Below, one piece after another: positions 1-5,542 of a stretch of DNA of 6,518 nt (its first letter is position 1; each line of letters starts with the position of its first letter). The stretch covers positions 1 to 6,518 of the forward strand of contig JAHKZS010000100.1 in assembly GCA_020626545.1 (NCBI GenBank). Reading direction: 5' to 3'. The stretch comes from a bacterium (GTDB taxonomy: Bacteria; Bacillota; Clostridia; Oscillospirales; Acutalibacteraceae). The notes below the pieces were generated by a model. That model searched no databases, was not told where the DNA came from, and saw only the letters and a list, made by a program, of their open reading frames with translations. Both the position numbers and the translations under genes were made by a program.

Positions 1-715
1 CTAAGTCCACAGAGCTTTCGCCGAAACGCTCAAGCCTTACCTTTGGCGAGAATTTTTCGTTATCTATTACGTTATCTATACTGTAGCATACATTGTATAG
101 AACCTTCTTAACCCTTTCTATATCCTCCTCGTAGCTTATCGGCACGAAAAGCTGAACTCTTACCTCGGGGTTTTTTGTATAGTTATTGACTTCCGTAGTG
201 GTCAAGCACCTGTTTGGAATAATGACGTTAGTGTCGTCGTAGGTTCTTAGCGATGTATGCATTAGGTCGATTTTTTCAACATAACCCTTATGGTCGCCGA
301 ATTCTATAAAATCGCCCGTTTTAAACGGCTTTGTAAACAGTATAATTATTCCGCCCGTAAGGTCGGTGAGGTTATCTTTAAGAGCTAAGGCGAGCGCCGC
401 GGCTGCCGCCGAGAAAATCGCTATAAGTCCTGCGCCCGAGAAGTTCAGCATCGAAAGCACGTGCATAATCACTATTACTATACCCGCTATCCAAGTTATC
501 CTTATAAAGAATTTCAGTAATGACGGGTCAACCTCACGTCTTTGACCTGCTTTTCTGATTACTACCGTTATTATTTTTATAACAATTATAGCTATAACTA
601 TAAAAATAGCTATTTGAATAAGTTCCAAATAGTGTTTGGGAGAGAAAAGCTTTTGTACTTCTTTTACTAACCCGTTTACATCCTCAACCTTTTTTGTCAA
701 TGTATTCATACTCAT
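1..715 (-). CDS. MscS-family small-conductance mechanosensitive ion channel (partial, C-terminus beyond left edge)
   Basis: The 238 visible codons encode an inner-membrane channel of the MscS family, which opens under membrane tension to release solutes on osmotic downshock. Visible features are hydrophobic segments at about residues 31-53 and 69-91, then the pore helix region 94-127, rich in Ala and Gly (GAGLIAIFSAAAAALALALK). Next comes KPFKTGDFIEF (129-139), the family signature at the start of the beta domain, then IIPNR (165-169) and a VPISYEEDIERVKKVL stretch like the MscS alpha/beta domain. About 40-60 C-terminal residues are probably missing off the window. The start is ambiguous: ATG at 715 (MSMNTL) has only a weak GAG upstream, while ATG at 709 has GGTGA at a better distance. 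The gene is divergent from the CHAP gene. Family assignment is secure; the exact paralogue and solute specificity are not known. Confidence 0.93.
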   Translation of the reverse strand, partial: MSMNTLTKKVEDVNGLVKEVQKLFSPKHYLELIQIAIFIVIAIIVIKIITVVIRKAGQRREVDPSLLKFFIRITWIAGIVIVIMHVLSMLNFSGAGLIAIFSAAAAALALALKDNLTDLTGGIIILFTKPFKTGDFIEFGDHKGYVEKIDLMHTSLRTYDDTNVIIPNRCLTTTEVNNYTKNPEVRVQLFVPISYEEDIERVKKVLYNVCYSIDNVIDNEKFSPKVRLERFGESSVDL

Positions 716-725
716 CACCAACTCT

Positions 726-754
726 ATTATAAGTAAAATATTTATATTTGTAAA
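726..754 (-). promoter_or_regulatory. Sigma-A-type promoter of the MscS gene
   Basis: On the minus strand TTTACA (749-754, one mismatch from TTGACA) is followed by exactly 17 bases and a perfect TATAAT (726-731). Transcription would begin near 718-719, only a few bases before the ATG at 715 and about 10 before the ATG at 709, so the mRNA would have almost no leader. A second TATAAT lies at 766-771 on the same strand but lacks a matching -35. Confidence 0.7.
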
Positions 755-798
755 TACTATCTTTTATTATAAAAAGTGAATAATTAGCAAATTTTACC

Positions 799-827
799 GC
801 ATAATATTACCAGCTGAACTAATACTA
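799..827 (+). promoter_or_regulatory. Possible sigma-G/sigma-F-like (forespore) promoter of the CHAP gene
   Basis: GCATA (799-803) fits the sigma-G -35 consensus GHATR. After 17 bases, AATACTA (821-827) matches the -10 consensus CATNHTA in six of seven positions. The predicted transcript start near 834 leaves room for the SD at 848-854. I found no better sigma-A-type promoter between 780 and 860. The region is AT-rich, so a chance match is possible. Confidence 0.35.
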
Positions 828-847
828 AGTATCAATAAACATATAAA

Positions 848-854
848 AGGCGGT
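848..854 (+). promoter_or_regulatory. Ribosome binding site that points to an ATC start
   Basis: AGGCGGT differs by one base from the ideal AGGAGGT and is followed by six bases and then ATC at 861. No in-frame ATG, GTG or TTG exists between the stop TGA at 777-779 and the ATG at 978. The ATG at 978 has no SD at a workable distance. This site therefore decides the start of the CHAP gene. Confidence 0.6.
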
Positions 855-860
855 AATACT

Positions 861-1610
861 ATCAGATTTATAAAACAAAAGGGAATAGCCGCGGTATTTT
901 TACTGGGGATAATTATATCGATTATCTGCGTATCGGTCGGTATAACTAAAAATAACGATAAGATTTTCATCCCGAGAATGACCGCTCCCGAATACACTAA
1001 CTACTATTATTATGACGGTAATATTTTCTATAACAGCGGATTCGGAATGCCGAACTGTACCGCGTACGCATGGGGCAGGATATACGAACTTCTAAAGAAA
1101 AAGCCCGAGCTTTCTACCGGTAACGCTCGGGATTGGTTCAGCTATAATAAAGAGAATAATATCTACCCCTACGGATATAAAGCCGAGCTCGGAGCGATAG
1201 CGTGCTTCGATAACGAATACGGCGGACATGTAGCGGTTGTAGAGGATATAGACGGAGATACTATAACGTTCTCAAACTCCGCGTATAACGGAGAGAGGTT
1301 CTATCTGTCCTACGCCGATATTAACGACGATAATCCGGGTCAAAAGGGCTGGGAGTTTTTAGGCTATATCTATCCGGAAAAGTATAGGAATAATAATAAC
1401 GCTTTAAACTCAACGCGCCGTGTAACCGCGGACGACGGTTTGAACTTCAGGAAATATGTCGGACTAAACGCCGAGATAATCGACGTTATTCCCGATGACG
1501 AGGAGATTTTTGTTACGGGAGTGTTCGAGCTGAACGGTTATAAATGGGGAAAAGCTTACTATAACGGACAAGTCGGCTACTGTGTAATTGACTATACCCG
1601 GTCTGTTTAA
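861..1610 (+). CDS. Exported CHAP-domain peptidoglycan hydrolase with SH3b domain, probable ATC start
   Basis: Read from ATC at 861 this is 249 residues. Residues 2-24 (RFIKQKGIAAVFLLGIIISI and following) are a basic n-region plus hydrophobic core, a signal peptide or membrane anchor. A CHAP amidase/endopeptidase domain follows at about 55-170: the catalytic Cys is C66 in GMPNCTAYAWGR, the His is H123 in GGHVAVVED, and E128 is the likely third residue. A bacterial SH3 (SH3b) domain at about 186-246 (DDGLNFRKY, WGKAYYNGQVGYC) would bind the cell wall. CHAP enzymes cleave the glycan-peptide amide or peptide cross-bridges; the exact bond cannot be told here. A 210-residue product from ATG 978 would lack any export signal and any SD, so I prefer 861. 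ATC could be a real rare start, a mutated ATG or a sequencing error. The gene stands alone and converges on the protease gene. Confidence 0.82.
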   Translation: MRFIKQKGIAAVFLLGIIISIICVSVGITKNNDKIFIPRMTAPEYTNYYYYDGNIFYNSGFGMPNCTAYAWGRIYELLKKKPELSTGNARDWFSYNKENNIYPYGYKAELGAIACFDNEYGGHVAVVEDIDGDTITFSNSAYNGERFYLSYADINDDNPGQKGWEFLGYIYPEKYRNNNNALNSTRRVTADDGLNFRKYVGLNAEIIDVIPDDEEIFVTGVFELNGYKWGKAYYNGQVGYCVIDYTRSV

Positions 1611-1710
1611 TTTTATAATATAAATATTTTTACTCTGTAGGAGCCGGATAAGATAATTTTTCCATAAACTGTTATGCTTGAATATCTATTTAGTTTTTGA
1701 GTGATTTTCT

Positions 1711-1757
1711 ATAGAGTAAAGGCTCAAACATCAATATAGTTTGAGCCTTTACTTTAT
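1711..1757. terminator. Bidirectional hairpin terminator between convergent genes
   Basis: AGTAAAGGCTCAAAC (1715-1729) and its exact complement GTTTGAGCCTTTACT (1739-1753) form a 15-bp perfect stem with a 9-base loop. It can be extended outward by A-T and G-U pairs to 1711-1757. It lies after the CHAP gene and abuts the protease stop codon (1754-1756). There is no long T-run on either side, only T-rich stem ends, so termination strength is uncertain. Position and symmetry favour a shared terminator. Confidence 0.75.
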
Positions 1758-3337
1758 ACATTAGCTATGTGTTTTTGAATAGCTGTTGTGTCGAGTATAT
1801 TAACTACTCCGTCACCGTTAAAATCGGCGTTTTTAAGCTGATGGCTTTCTAAAAGCTGTACTTTAGCTAAATGCTTTTGAATCAATGACGCGTCCGTTAT
1901 ATTTACCTTTTCGTTGTAATCGACGTCGCCTATAAGCGAAGTGTCAACTTTACCGTTTGTAAGAGCTTTAATTACCAGCGTTCCGCCGATATAGTCGTTA
2001 AGCTGTTCGATATAAAAATCCCTTACGTCAACAATTTTATTCCCAAAAGTGACAAACGATTTACCGCTTTCACAGGTGCTCTGGAAACGCATCTGTTTTG
2101 TGCCGCTTTCTCTGAGCCACTCGCTTACACCGACATTGTTTTCAACATTATACTTAGTTACGTCGGTATTAATCTCCACCGCGATTGCGCCCTTTGAGTT
2201 AGGTATTATTGTATCTTCGGCGTCTACACAAATGTAGCCGTTATAATTTACAGTTCCCTTATCTATAAAGTGCCATTTCGACCTGTCGCTTATCGGAGCT
2301 GAACTCTCGTCGACAGGTACGTAATATACGTTGTATTTAGCGCCGAGCGAAGTTGTTTCGAATATAACCTTATCGAGTACATTTCCGTTTTCGGAAAAAT
2401 CAAAAACATTAAAATAAGTAACGTCCTTGCTGTCTATGTACGAGAAGTTATACGTAGCGCCGAATTCCTCGTTTTGATAAAGATAGTCGCTTTTTTTGAT
2501 AACCGCGGGAGTTTCAATAGCGAAACTCGGGTCGAATGTATCGCTGCTAAAGAGGTAATAGTCCTCGTAGGAAATCCATAAATATCCGCCGTTAGTACCG
2601 TAATTGGTACCCCAGCTGTTTTTACACAACCATGCTCCGTCGTTTTTAGGAGTATAGTTACCGTCGAAGTTTTCCTTGCTGTAGTTATCGTCCCAACCTA
2701 CAACGGATACCGAGTGCCCTGAGTTTAAGTCGATCGGATCTGTTAAACAGTACGCGTTATTATTCTTGCTATAAGCGTAACCGTCGTTTATGTAATTGGC
2801 TGTTACCGCGCCTGTGCGCATAATAGCGAGTTTTATAAGACTGTCGTCGCCTTTATCGTAGTAAGAAATCGCGTTGGCGGCTACTTTGACATTGTTGTCC
2901 GTATTTTCTACAGGTCCGTTACGGCTTGTAAAATATCCCAAGGGGATAAGTGTGGTACCCGCGCTGCCGGATGTTCTTATCCAACCCTCGCCGTTAGGTC
3001 GTGTAGTAGCCCAGTTGTCGAGAGCGCTTGTGCTTAAATCAGATGAGAAAAGGTTGTTTTTCAGAAGCGTTGTTTCGAATGTGGAAATTGAGGCGAAGTT
3101 CCAGCACATATCGCCTGTCTGCCTTTTAACGCTTGTACAGTAGCCCAAATCCTTCGAACTGTAGCTTTCAGGTAAATTTATAAGATCGGCGCTGTTTTTG
3201 AATTTAACAACCGATGTGTTTTTAAACTGTTTCTGACGGTTAGCGTGGCTTGTTTCCACAGCTCCCGCGTTAAAACAAGATACGGCAATAAGTGATATTA
3301 TTAAAATTGTAGTTGTAAGTTTAAAGAAGTTTTTCAT
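1754..3337 (-). CDS. Secreted papain-like (C1A) cysteine protease with lectin-like region and C-terminal type I dockerin
   Basis: This is a 527-residue exported protease. MKNFFKL plus a hydrophobic core ends at A-G-A (24-26), a good signal peptidase I site. The C1A domain (about 55-275) has the full catalytic set: oxyanion Q73 and nucleophile C78 in KRQTGDMCWNFA, H208 in SGHSVSVVGWDD, and N240 in CKNSWGTNYGTNGGYLWIS. There is little room for an inhibitory propeptide (about 27-54). Residues about 280-460 resemble the beta-rich lectin-like domain that often follows clostridial C1A domains; this is inferred from position and composition. Residues 470-527 are a type I dockerin with two calcium-loop/helix repeats (GDVDYNEKVNITDASLIQKHL and ADFNGDGVVNILDTTAIQKHI). 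These would attach the enzyme to a cohesin scaffold. ATG at 3337 is chosen because AGGTG lies six bases upstream; an in-frame GTG at 3346 falls inside that SD. The substrate is unknown: dietary or host protein, or processing of scaffold components. Confidence 0.92.
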   Translation of the reverse strand: MKNFFKLTTTILIISLIAVSCFNAGAVETSHANRQKQFKNTSVVKFKNSADLINLPESYSSKDLGYCTSVKRQTGDMCWNFASISTFETTLLKNNLFSSDLSTSALDNWATTRPNGEGWIRTSGSAGTTLIPLGYFTSRNGPVENTDNNVKVAANAISYYDKGDDSLIKLAIMRTGAVTANYINDGYAYSKNNNAYCLTDPIDLNSGHSVSVVGWDDNYSKENFDGNYTPKNDGAWLCKNSWGTNYGTNGGYLWISYEDYYLFSSDTFDPSFAIETPAVIKKSDYLYQNEEFGATYNFSYIDSKDVTYFNVFDFSENGNVLDKVIFETTSLGAKYNVYYVPVDESSAPISDRSKWHFIDKGTVNYNGYICVDAEDTIIPNSKGAIAVEINTDVTKYNVENNVGVSEWLRESGTKQMRFQSTCESGKSFVTFGNKIVDVRDFYIEQLNDYIGGTLVIKALTNGKVDTSLIGDVDYNEKVNITDASLIQKHLAKVQLLESHQLKNADFNGDGVVNILDTTAIQKHIANV

Positions 3338-3343
3338 AGTGTA

Positions 3344-3352
3344 CACCTACCT
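3344..3352 (-). promoter_or_regulatory. Ribosome binding site of the dockerin protease
   Basis: On the minus strand AGGTAGGTG is followed by six bases and ATG at 3337. The in-frame GTG at 3346-3344 is part of this SD, which argues against the longer 530-residue reading. Confidence 0.7.
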
Positions 3353-3357
3353 AATTT

Positions 3358-3387
3358 ATTATAACATATAATCATCGAAAAGTTCAA
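3358..3387 (-). promoter_or_regulatory. Sigma-A-type promoter of the dockerin protease
   Basis: On the minus strand TTGAAC (3382-3387) is separated by 18 bases from a perfect TATAAT (3358-3363). The -10 is preceded by TGT, giving the extended TGnTATAAT form. Transcription would start near 3351, just before the SD. This suggests vegetative expression, in contrast with the sporulation promoter on the other strand. Confidence 0.72.
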
Positions 3388-3398
3388 TACCCCAAAAT

Positions 3399-3428
3399 GC
3401 ATATTAATGTGTAATATATTACATACTA
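3399..3428 (+). promoter_or_regulatory. Sigma-G/sigma-F-type forespore promoter of gpr
   Basis: GCATA (3399-3403) matches the sigma-G -35 consensus GHATR. After exactly 18 bases, CATACTA (3422-3428) matches the -10 consensus CATNHTA at every position. The start would be near 3435, upstream of the SD at 3451. In Bacillus subtilis gpr is forespore-expressed under sigma-F and sigma-G, which agrees with this site. Confidence 0.75.
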
Positions 3429-3450
3429 AAAAGTAGTAAAAAGCTAATGC

Positions 3451-3457
3451 GGAGTGA
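3451..3457 (+). promoter_or_regulatory. Ribosome binding site that favours a TTG start for gpr
   Basis: GGAGTGA lies four bases before TTG at 3462 and resembles GGAGGTGA. The in-frame ATG at 3447 lies upstream of this SD, has only AAAAAGCTA before it, and would be about 12 bases from the predicted transcript start. TTG at 3462 gives MEKRTDLAVEARE, close to the usual N-terminus of clostridial Gpr. Confidence 0.65.
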
Positions 3458-3461
3458 TTTT

Positions 3462-4346
3462 TTGGAGAAACGAACTGACCTTGCGGTAGAGGCGAGAGAA
3501 CTCGCGGGAGAGGATATTCAGGGAGTTGAATATTCCGAAAAAAATGAAAATGGTATGAATATTTCGCGCCTTAAAGTAAAGAATCATCATGCCAGCCTGA
3601 TGTTAAAAAAAGAAAAGGGAACTTATATCACTATAGATGTACCCGCAATGACGGATAATTTCCTAAGCAGTGATGATAGGATAAAAACTATTTCCGAAGA
3701 AATAAAACGGCTTTTACCGGTAAACGGATTAGTGCTTGTCTGCGGACTGGGTAATATCGAGATAACCCCCGACGCTCTCGGCCCGAAAACCGTTTCAAGA
3801 ATACTCGCTACCCGACATATAAAGGGTGAAATCGCCAGAAGTACGGGGCTTGATAAATTACGCCCTGTAGCCGTACTGAGTCCGGGTGTTACTGGTCAGA
3901 CAGGAATTGAAACCTTCGAATATATTGACAGCATAATTAAAAAGGTGCGCCCGACCGCTTTGGTTGTAATAGACGCGCTCGCGTCAAGACGCCTTTCGAG
4001 ATTAGGCTGTACGCTTCAGATAAGCGATACGGGAATTTCTCCGGGCGCGGGCGTTCAAAATCACAGAAGGAAAATTACCACAGAATCGGTAGGTGTACCG
4101 GTAATCGCTATCGGAGTACCGACTGTGGTCGACGCGGTAACGCTTGTGTCAGATATGCTTGATGTTGACGATGAAAAAACCTCGAGTGAACTTAGAGATA
4201 TGCTTAGCCCCGACAACAGAAAAATGGTTGTTACACCTAAGGAGATCGATTTGTTGATCGACCGCGCGAGCCGTCTTGTATCGTTAGCTTTAAATGTCGC
4301 TTTGCATAATGACGTCGATGTTAATTTAATCGAAGCGTTGCTGTAA
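3462..4346 (+). CDS. gpr: Germination protease Gpr (SASP-degrading endopeptidase)
   Basis: From the TTG start this is 294 residues. Gpr starts degradation of the DNA-protecting small acid-soluble spore proteins (SASPs) when a spore germinates. It is made in the forespore as a zymogen that processes itself. Conserved blocks in order are RTDLAVEA at the N-terminus, CGLGNIEITPDALGPKTV, LSPGVTGQTGIET, VVIDALASRRLSRL, ISDTGISPGAGVQNHR and GVPVIAIGVPTVVDAVT. The C-terminus is VTPKEIDLLIDRASRLVSLALNVALH. D104 (in TPDALGP) and D171 (in VIDALA) correspond to the two aspartates proposed as catalytic in this atypical aspartic family (A25). The protein is shorter than Bacillus Gpr (about 370 residues) but matches clostridial lengths. 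The propeptide boundary cannot be set from sequence alone. It sits directly upstream of spoIIP, as in Bacillus. The alternative start, ATG 3447, adds five residues. Confidence 0.96.
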   Translation: MEKRTDLAVEARELAGEDIQGVEYSEKNENGMNISRLKVKNHHASLMLKKEKGTYITIDVPAMTDNFLSSDDRIKTISEEIKRLLPVNGLVLVCGLGNIEITPDALGPKTVSRILATRHIKGEIARSTGLDKLRPVAVLSPGVTGQTGIETFEYIDSIIKKVRPTALVVIDALASRRLSRLGCTLQISDTGISPGAGVQNHRRKITTESVGVPVIAIGVPTVVDAVTLVSDMLDVDDEKTSSELRDMLSPDNRKMVVTPKEIDLLIDRASRLVSLALNVALHNDVDVNLIEALL

Positions 4347-4363
4347 TACTGCCTGTACTTTTA

Positions 4364-4392
4364 GCATATTATTATAAATAACGAGATGTATT
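4364..4392 (+). promoter_or_regulatory. Weak possible sigma-E-like promoter ahead of spoIIP
   Basis: GCATATT (4364-4370) fits the sigma-E -35 pattern kmATATT. After 14 bases, GATGTATT (4385-4392) matches the -10 CATACAnT only partly. In B. subtilis spoIIP has a mother-cell sigma-E promoter, which makes the position sensible. Against it, transcription would start near 4399, inside the SD. The same -35 with an 18-base spacer also gives a poor sigma-G match, TGTATTA. Confidence 0.25.
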
Positions 4393-4397
4393 AAAGC

Positions 4398-4403
4398 AGG
4401 TGG
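4398..4403 (+). promoter_or_regulatory. Ribosome binding site for the TTG start of spoIIP
   Basis: AGGTGG is followed by four bases and TTG at 4408. The next in-frame ATG (residue 43) lies beyond the membrane anchor, so TTG is the credible start. Bases 4397-4403 could pair with 4349-4355, which would hide this SD in transcripts that read through from gpr. Confidence 0.65.
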
Positions 4404-4407
4404 TAGT

Positions 4408-5493
4408 TTGAAAACAAGCGGAAAAATAAGGAGAATCGGTTATTCTTTTTTAGCCGTTGTATTATTAGCGACGGCGTTTTATTCTGTTTTTGAGCGTGTT
4501 TCACTATATTCGGAAAACGACAGCGTAGCGGTAATGGCGGCGGCTCTAACGCTCTCTAAGGGGAATTTTACTATTAAAAGGGCGACAAAAATTCCTGTAA
4601 AAAAACCGGAAAATAAATCCCCAAAATCCAAAACTCCGCCTGTGGAAAAAGAAACAAAATCCTCCGCGTTTTCCGAGAAATACTATAATACTTTCTCCTC
4701 GCACAGCGGAAAGAAAAAATACCCGATTTATACTAAACAGTATCGGGTAGGAGGGGAGAAGTACGATAATTTTTACGTGAAGAATAATACCAACTATAAT
4801 CTCAATATAGGTGAAACTCTAAAACAGGAGTTAGGTTTTAAACTGGAAAAAACAAAATCTATCCAGGTATTAATCTACCATACTCACACTAGCGAGAGCT
4901 TTATTGACTGTGATGTCGGTTATTATTACTCCGATTATCCCACTCGCACAAAGGATAACCGCTATAACGTCACCGCAGTCGGCGATGAAATCGAAACTCA
5001 GCTAAAGCGCGCGGGAATAGGCGTAGTCCACGATAAAACCTCCCACGATGATATGTATACGGGAAGCTACAGCCGAAGTCGTAATACCATCGAAAAGTAC
5101 TTAAAAAAGTATCCGGATATTAAAGTTACGCTCGATATCCACCGCGACTCTATCGGTTCGGATACATTTAAGGTGAAACCGACCTTTACATACAAAGGCA
5201 AGAAAGGCGCCCAGGTAATGATACTTTCGGGATATGACCCAAACGGTTATTTTGATTTTCCAAATTGGAATTATAATTTAAGATTTGCTCTTAAATTACA
5301 AAAGAACCTCGAAACAAATTACAGCGGAATGACGCGTCCTTTAGACTTCGGAAACTTCGCGTATAATATGAATGTTAATACAGGTTCGTTGCTAATAGAA
5401 GTCGGAGCGGACGGAAATACCCTCGATGAAGCTAAGTATTCGGGAAAATTATTAGGTAAAGCCCTCTCACAAGTATTGCAAAATTCTCAATAG
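4408..5493 (+). CDS. spoIIP: Stage II sporulation protein P, engulfment peptidoglycan hydrolase
   Basis: This is a 361-residue membrane-anchored enzyme. Basic KIRRIGYS and a hydrophobic segment (about 11-29) form a single N-terminal anchor. A Lys/Pro/Ser-rich linker (about 55-90) leads to the SpoIIP catalytic domain (about 150-358). The domain carries the metal-site motifs of the family: VLIYHTHTSESF (H158, H160), VTLDIHRDSIG (H245) and SLLIEVGADGNT (E331). SpoIIP has amidase and endopeptidase activity and works with SpoIID and SpoIIM in the machine that remodels septal peptidoglycan so the mother-cell membrane can engulf the forespore. The gene lies 61 bases after gpr, the conserved gpr-spoIIP order, and could be transcribed by read-through from the gpr promoter. 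The TTG start is supported by AGGTGG upstream. No terminator is visible after the stop; instead a new promoter overlaps the 3' end. Confidence 0.95.
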   Translation: MKTSGKIRRIGYSFLAVVLLATAFYSVFERVSLYSENDSVAVMAAALTLSKGNFTIKRATKIPVKKPENKSPKSKTPPVEKETKSSAFSEKYYNTFSSHSGKKKYPIYTKQYRVGGEKYDNFYVKNNTNYNLNIGETLKQELGFKLEKTKSIQVLIYHTHTSESFIDCDVGYYYSDYPTRTKDNRYNVTAVGDEIETQLKRAGIGVVHDKTSHDDMYTGSYSRSRNTIEKYLKKYPDIKVTLDIHRDSIGSDTFKVKPTFTYKGKKGAQVMILSGYDPNGYFDFPNWNYNLRFALKLQKNLETNYSGMTRPLDFGNFAYNMNVNTGSLLIEVGADGNTLDEAKYSGKLLGKALSQVLQNSQ

Positions 5494-5504
5494 TTTGGTA
5501 TAAT
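5476..5504 (+). promoter_or_regulatory. Sigma-A-type promoter for the repeat membrane protein and dusB
   Basis: TTGCAA (5476-5481), 17 bases, then a perfect TATAAT (5499-5504). The -35 lies inside the last codons of spoIIP. Transcription would start near 5511, leaving about 32 bases of leader with GGAG at 5531-5534, eight bases before ATG 5543. This uncouples the downstream pair from the sporulation genes. Confidence 0.75.
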
Positions 5505-5542
5505 GCTATCTGTAATAAAATGGGTATTTTGGAGTTTTATCT

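Noticed and set aside
794..997. Minus-strand open frame of 67 codons opposite the start of the CHAP gene
   Set aside because: It is antisense to the CHAP signal region and 5' end, which reads convincingly on the plus strand; it has no SD and no recognisable domain.
1611..1710. Small gene or RNA between the CHAP gene and the terminator
   Set aside because: The stretch is AT-rich, with no open frame with an SD and no strong structure apart from the hairpin starting at 1711.
2049..2237. Plus-strand open frame inside the protease gene
   Set aside because: Shadow of a well-supported gene on the other strand; no SD and no domain.
2874..3143. Plus-strand open frame of 89 codons inside the protease gene
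   Set aside because: It lies opposite the catalytic domain with its intact active-site motifs; the frame is incidental.
3328..3337. Lipoprotein signal (AVSC) in the dockerin protease
   Set aside because: The Cys at residue 21 is preceded by A-V-S, which lacks the usual Leu/Val/Ile at -3, and a good signal peptidase I site (A-G-A) follows at 24-26.
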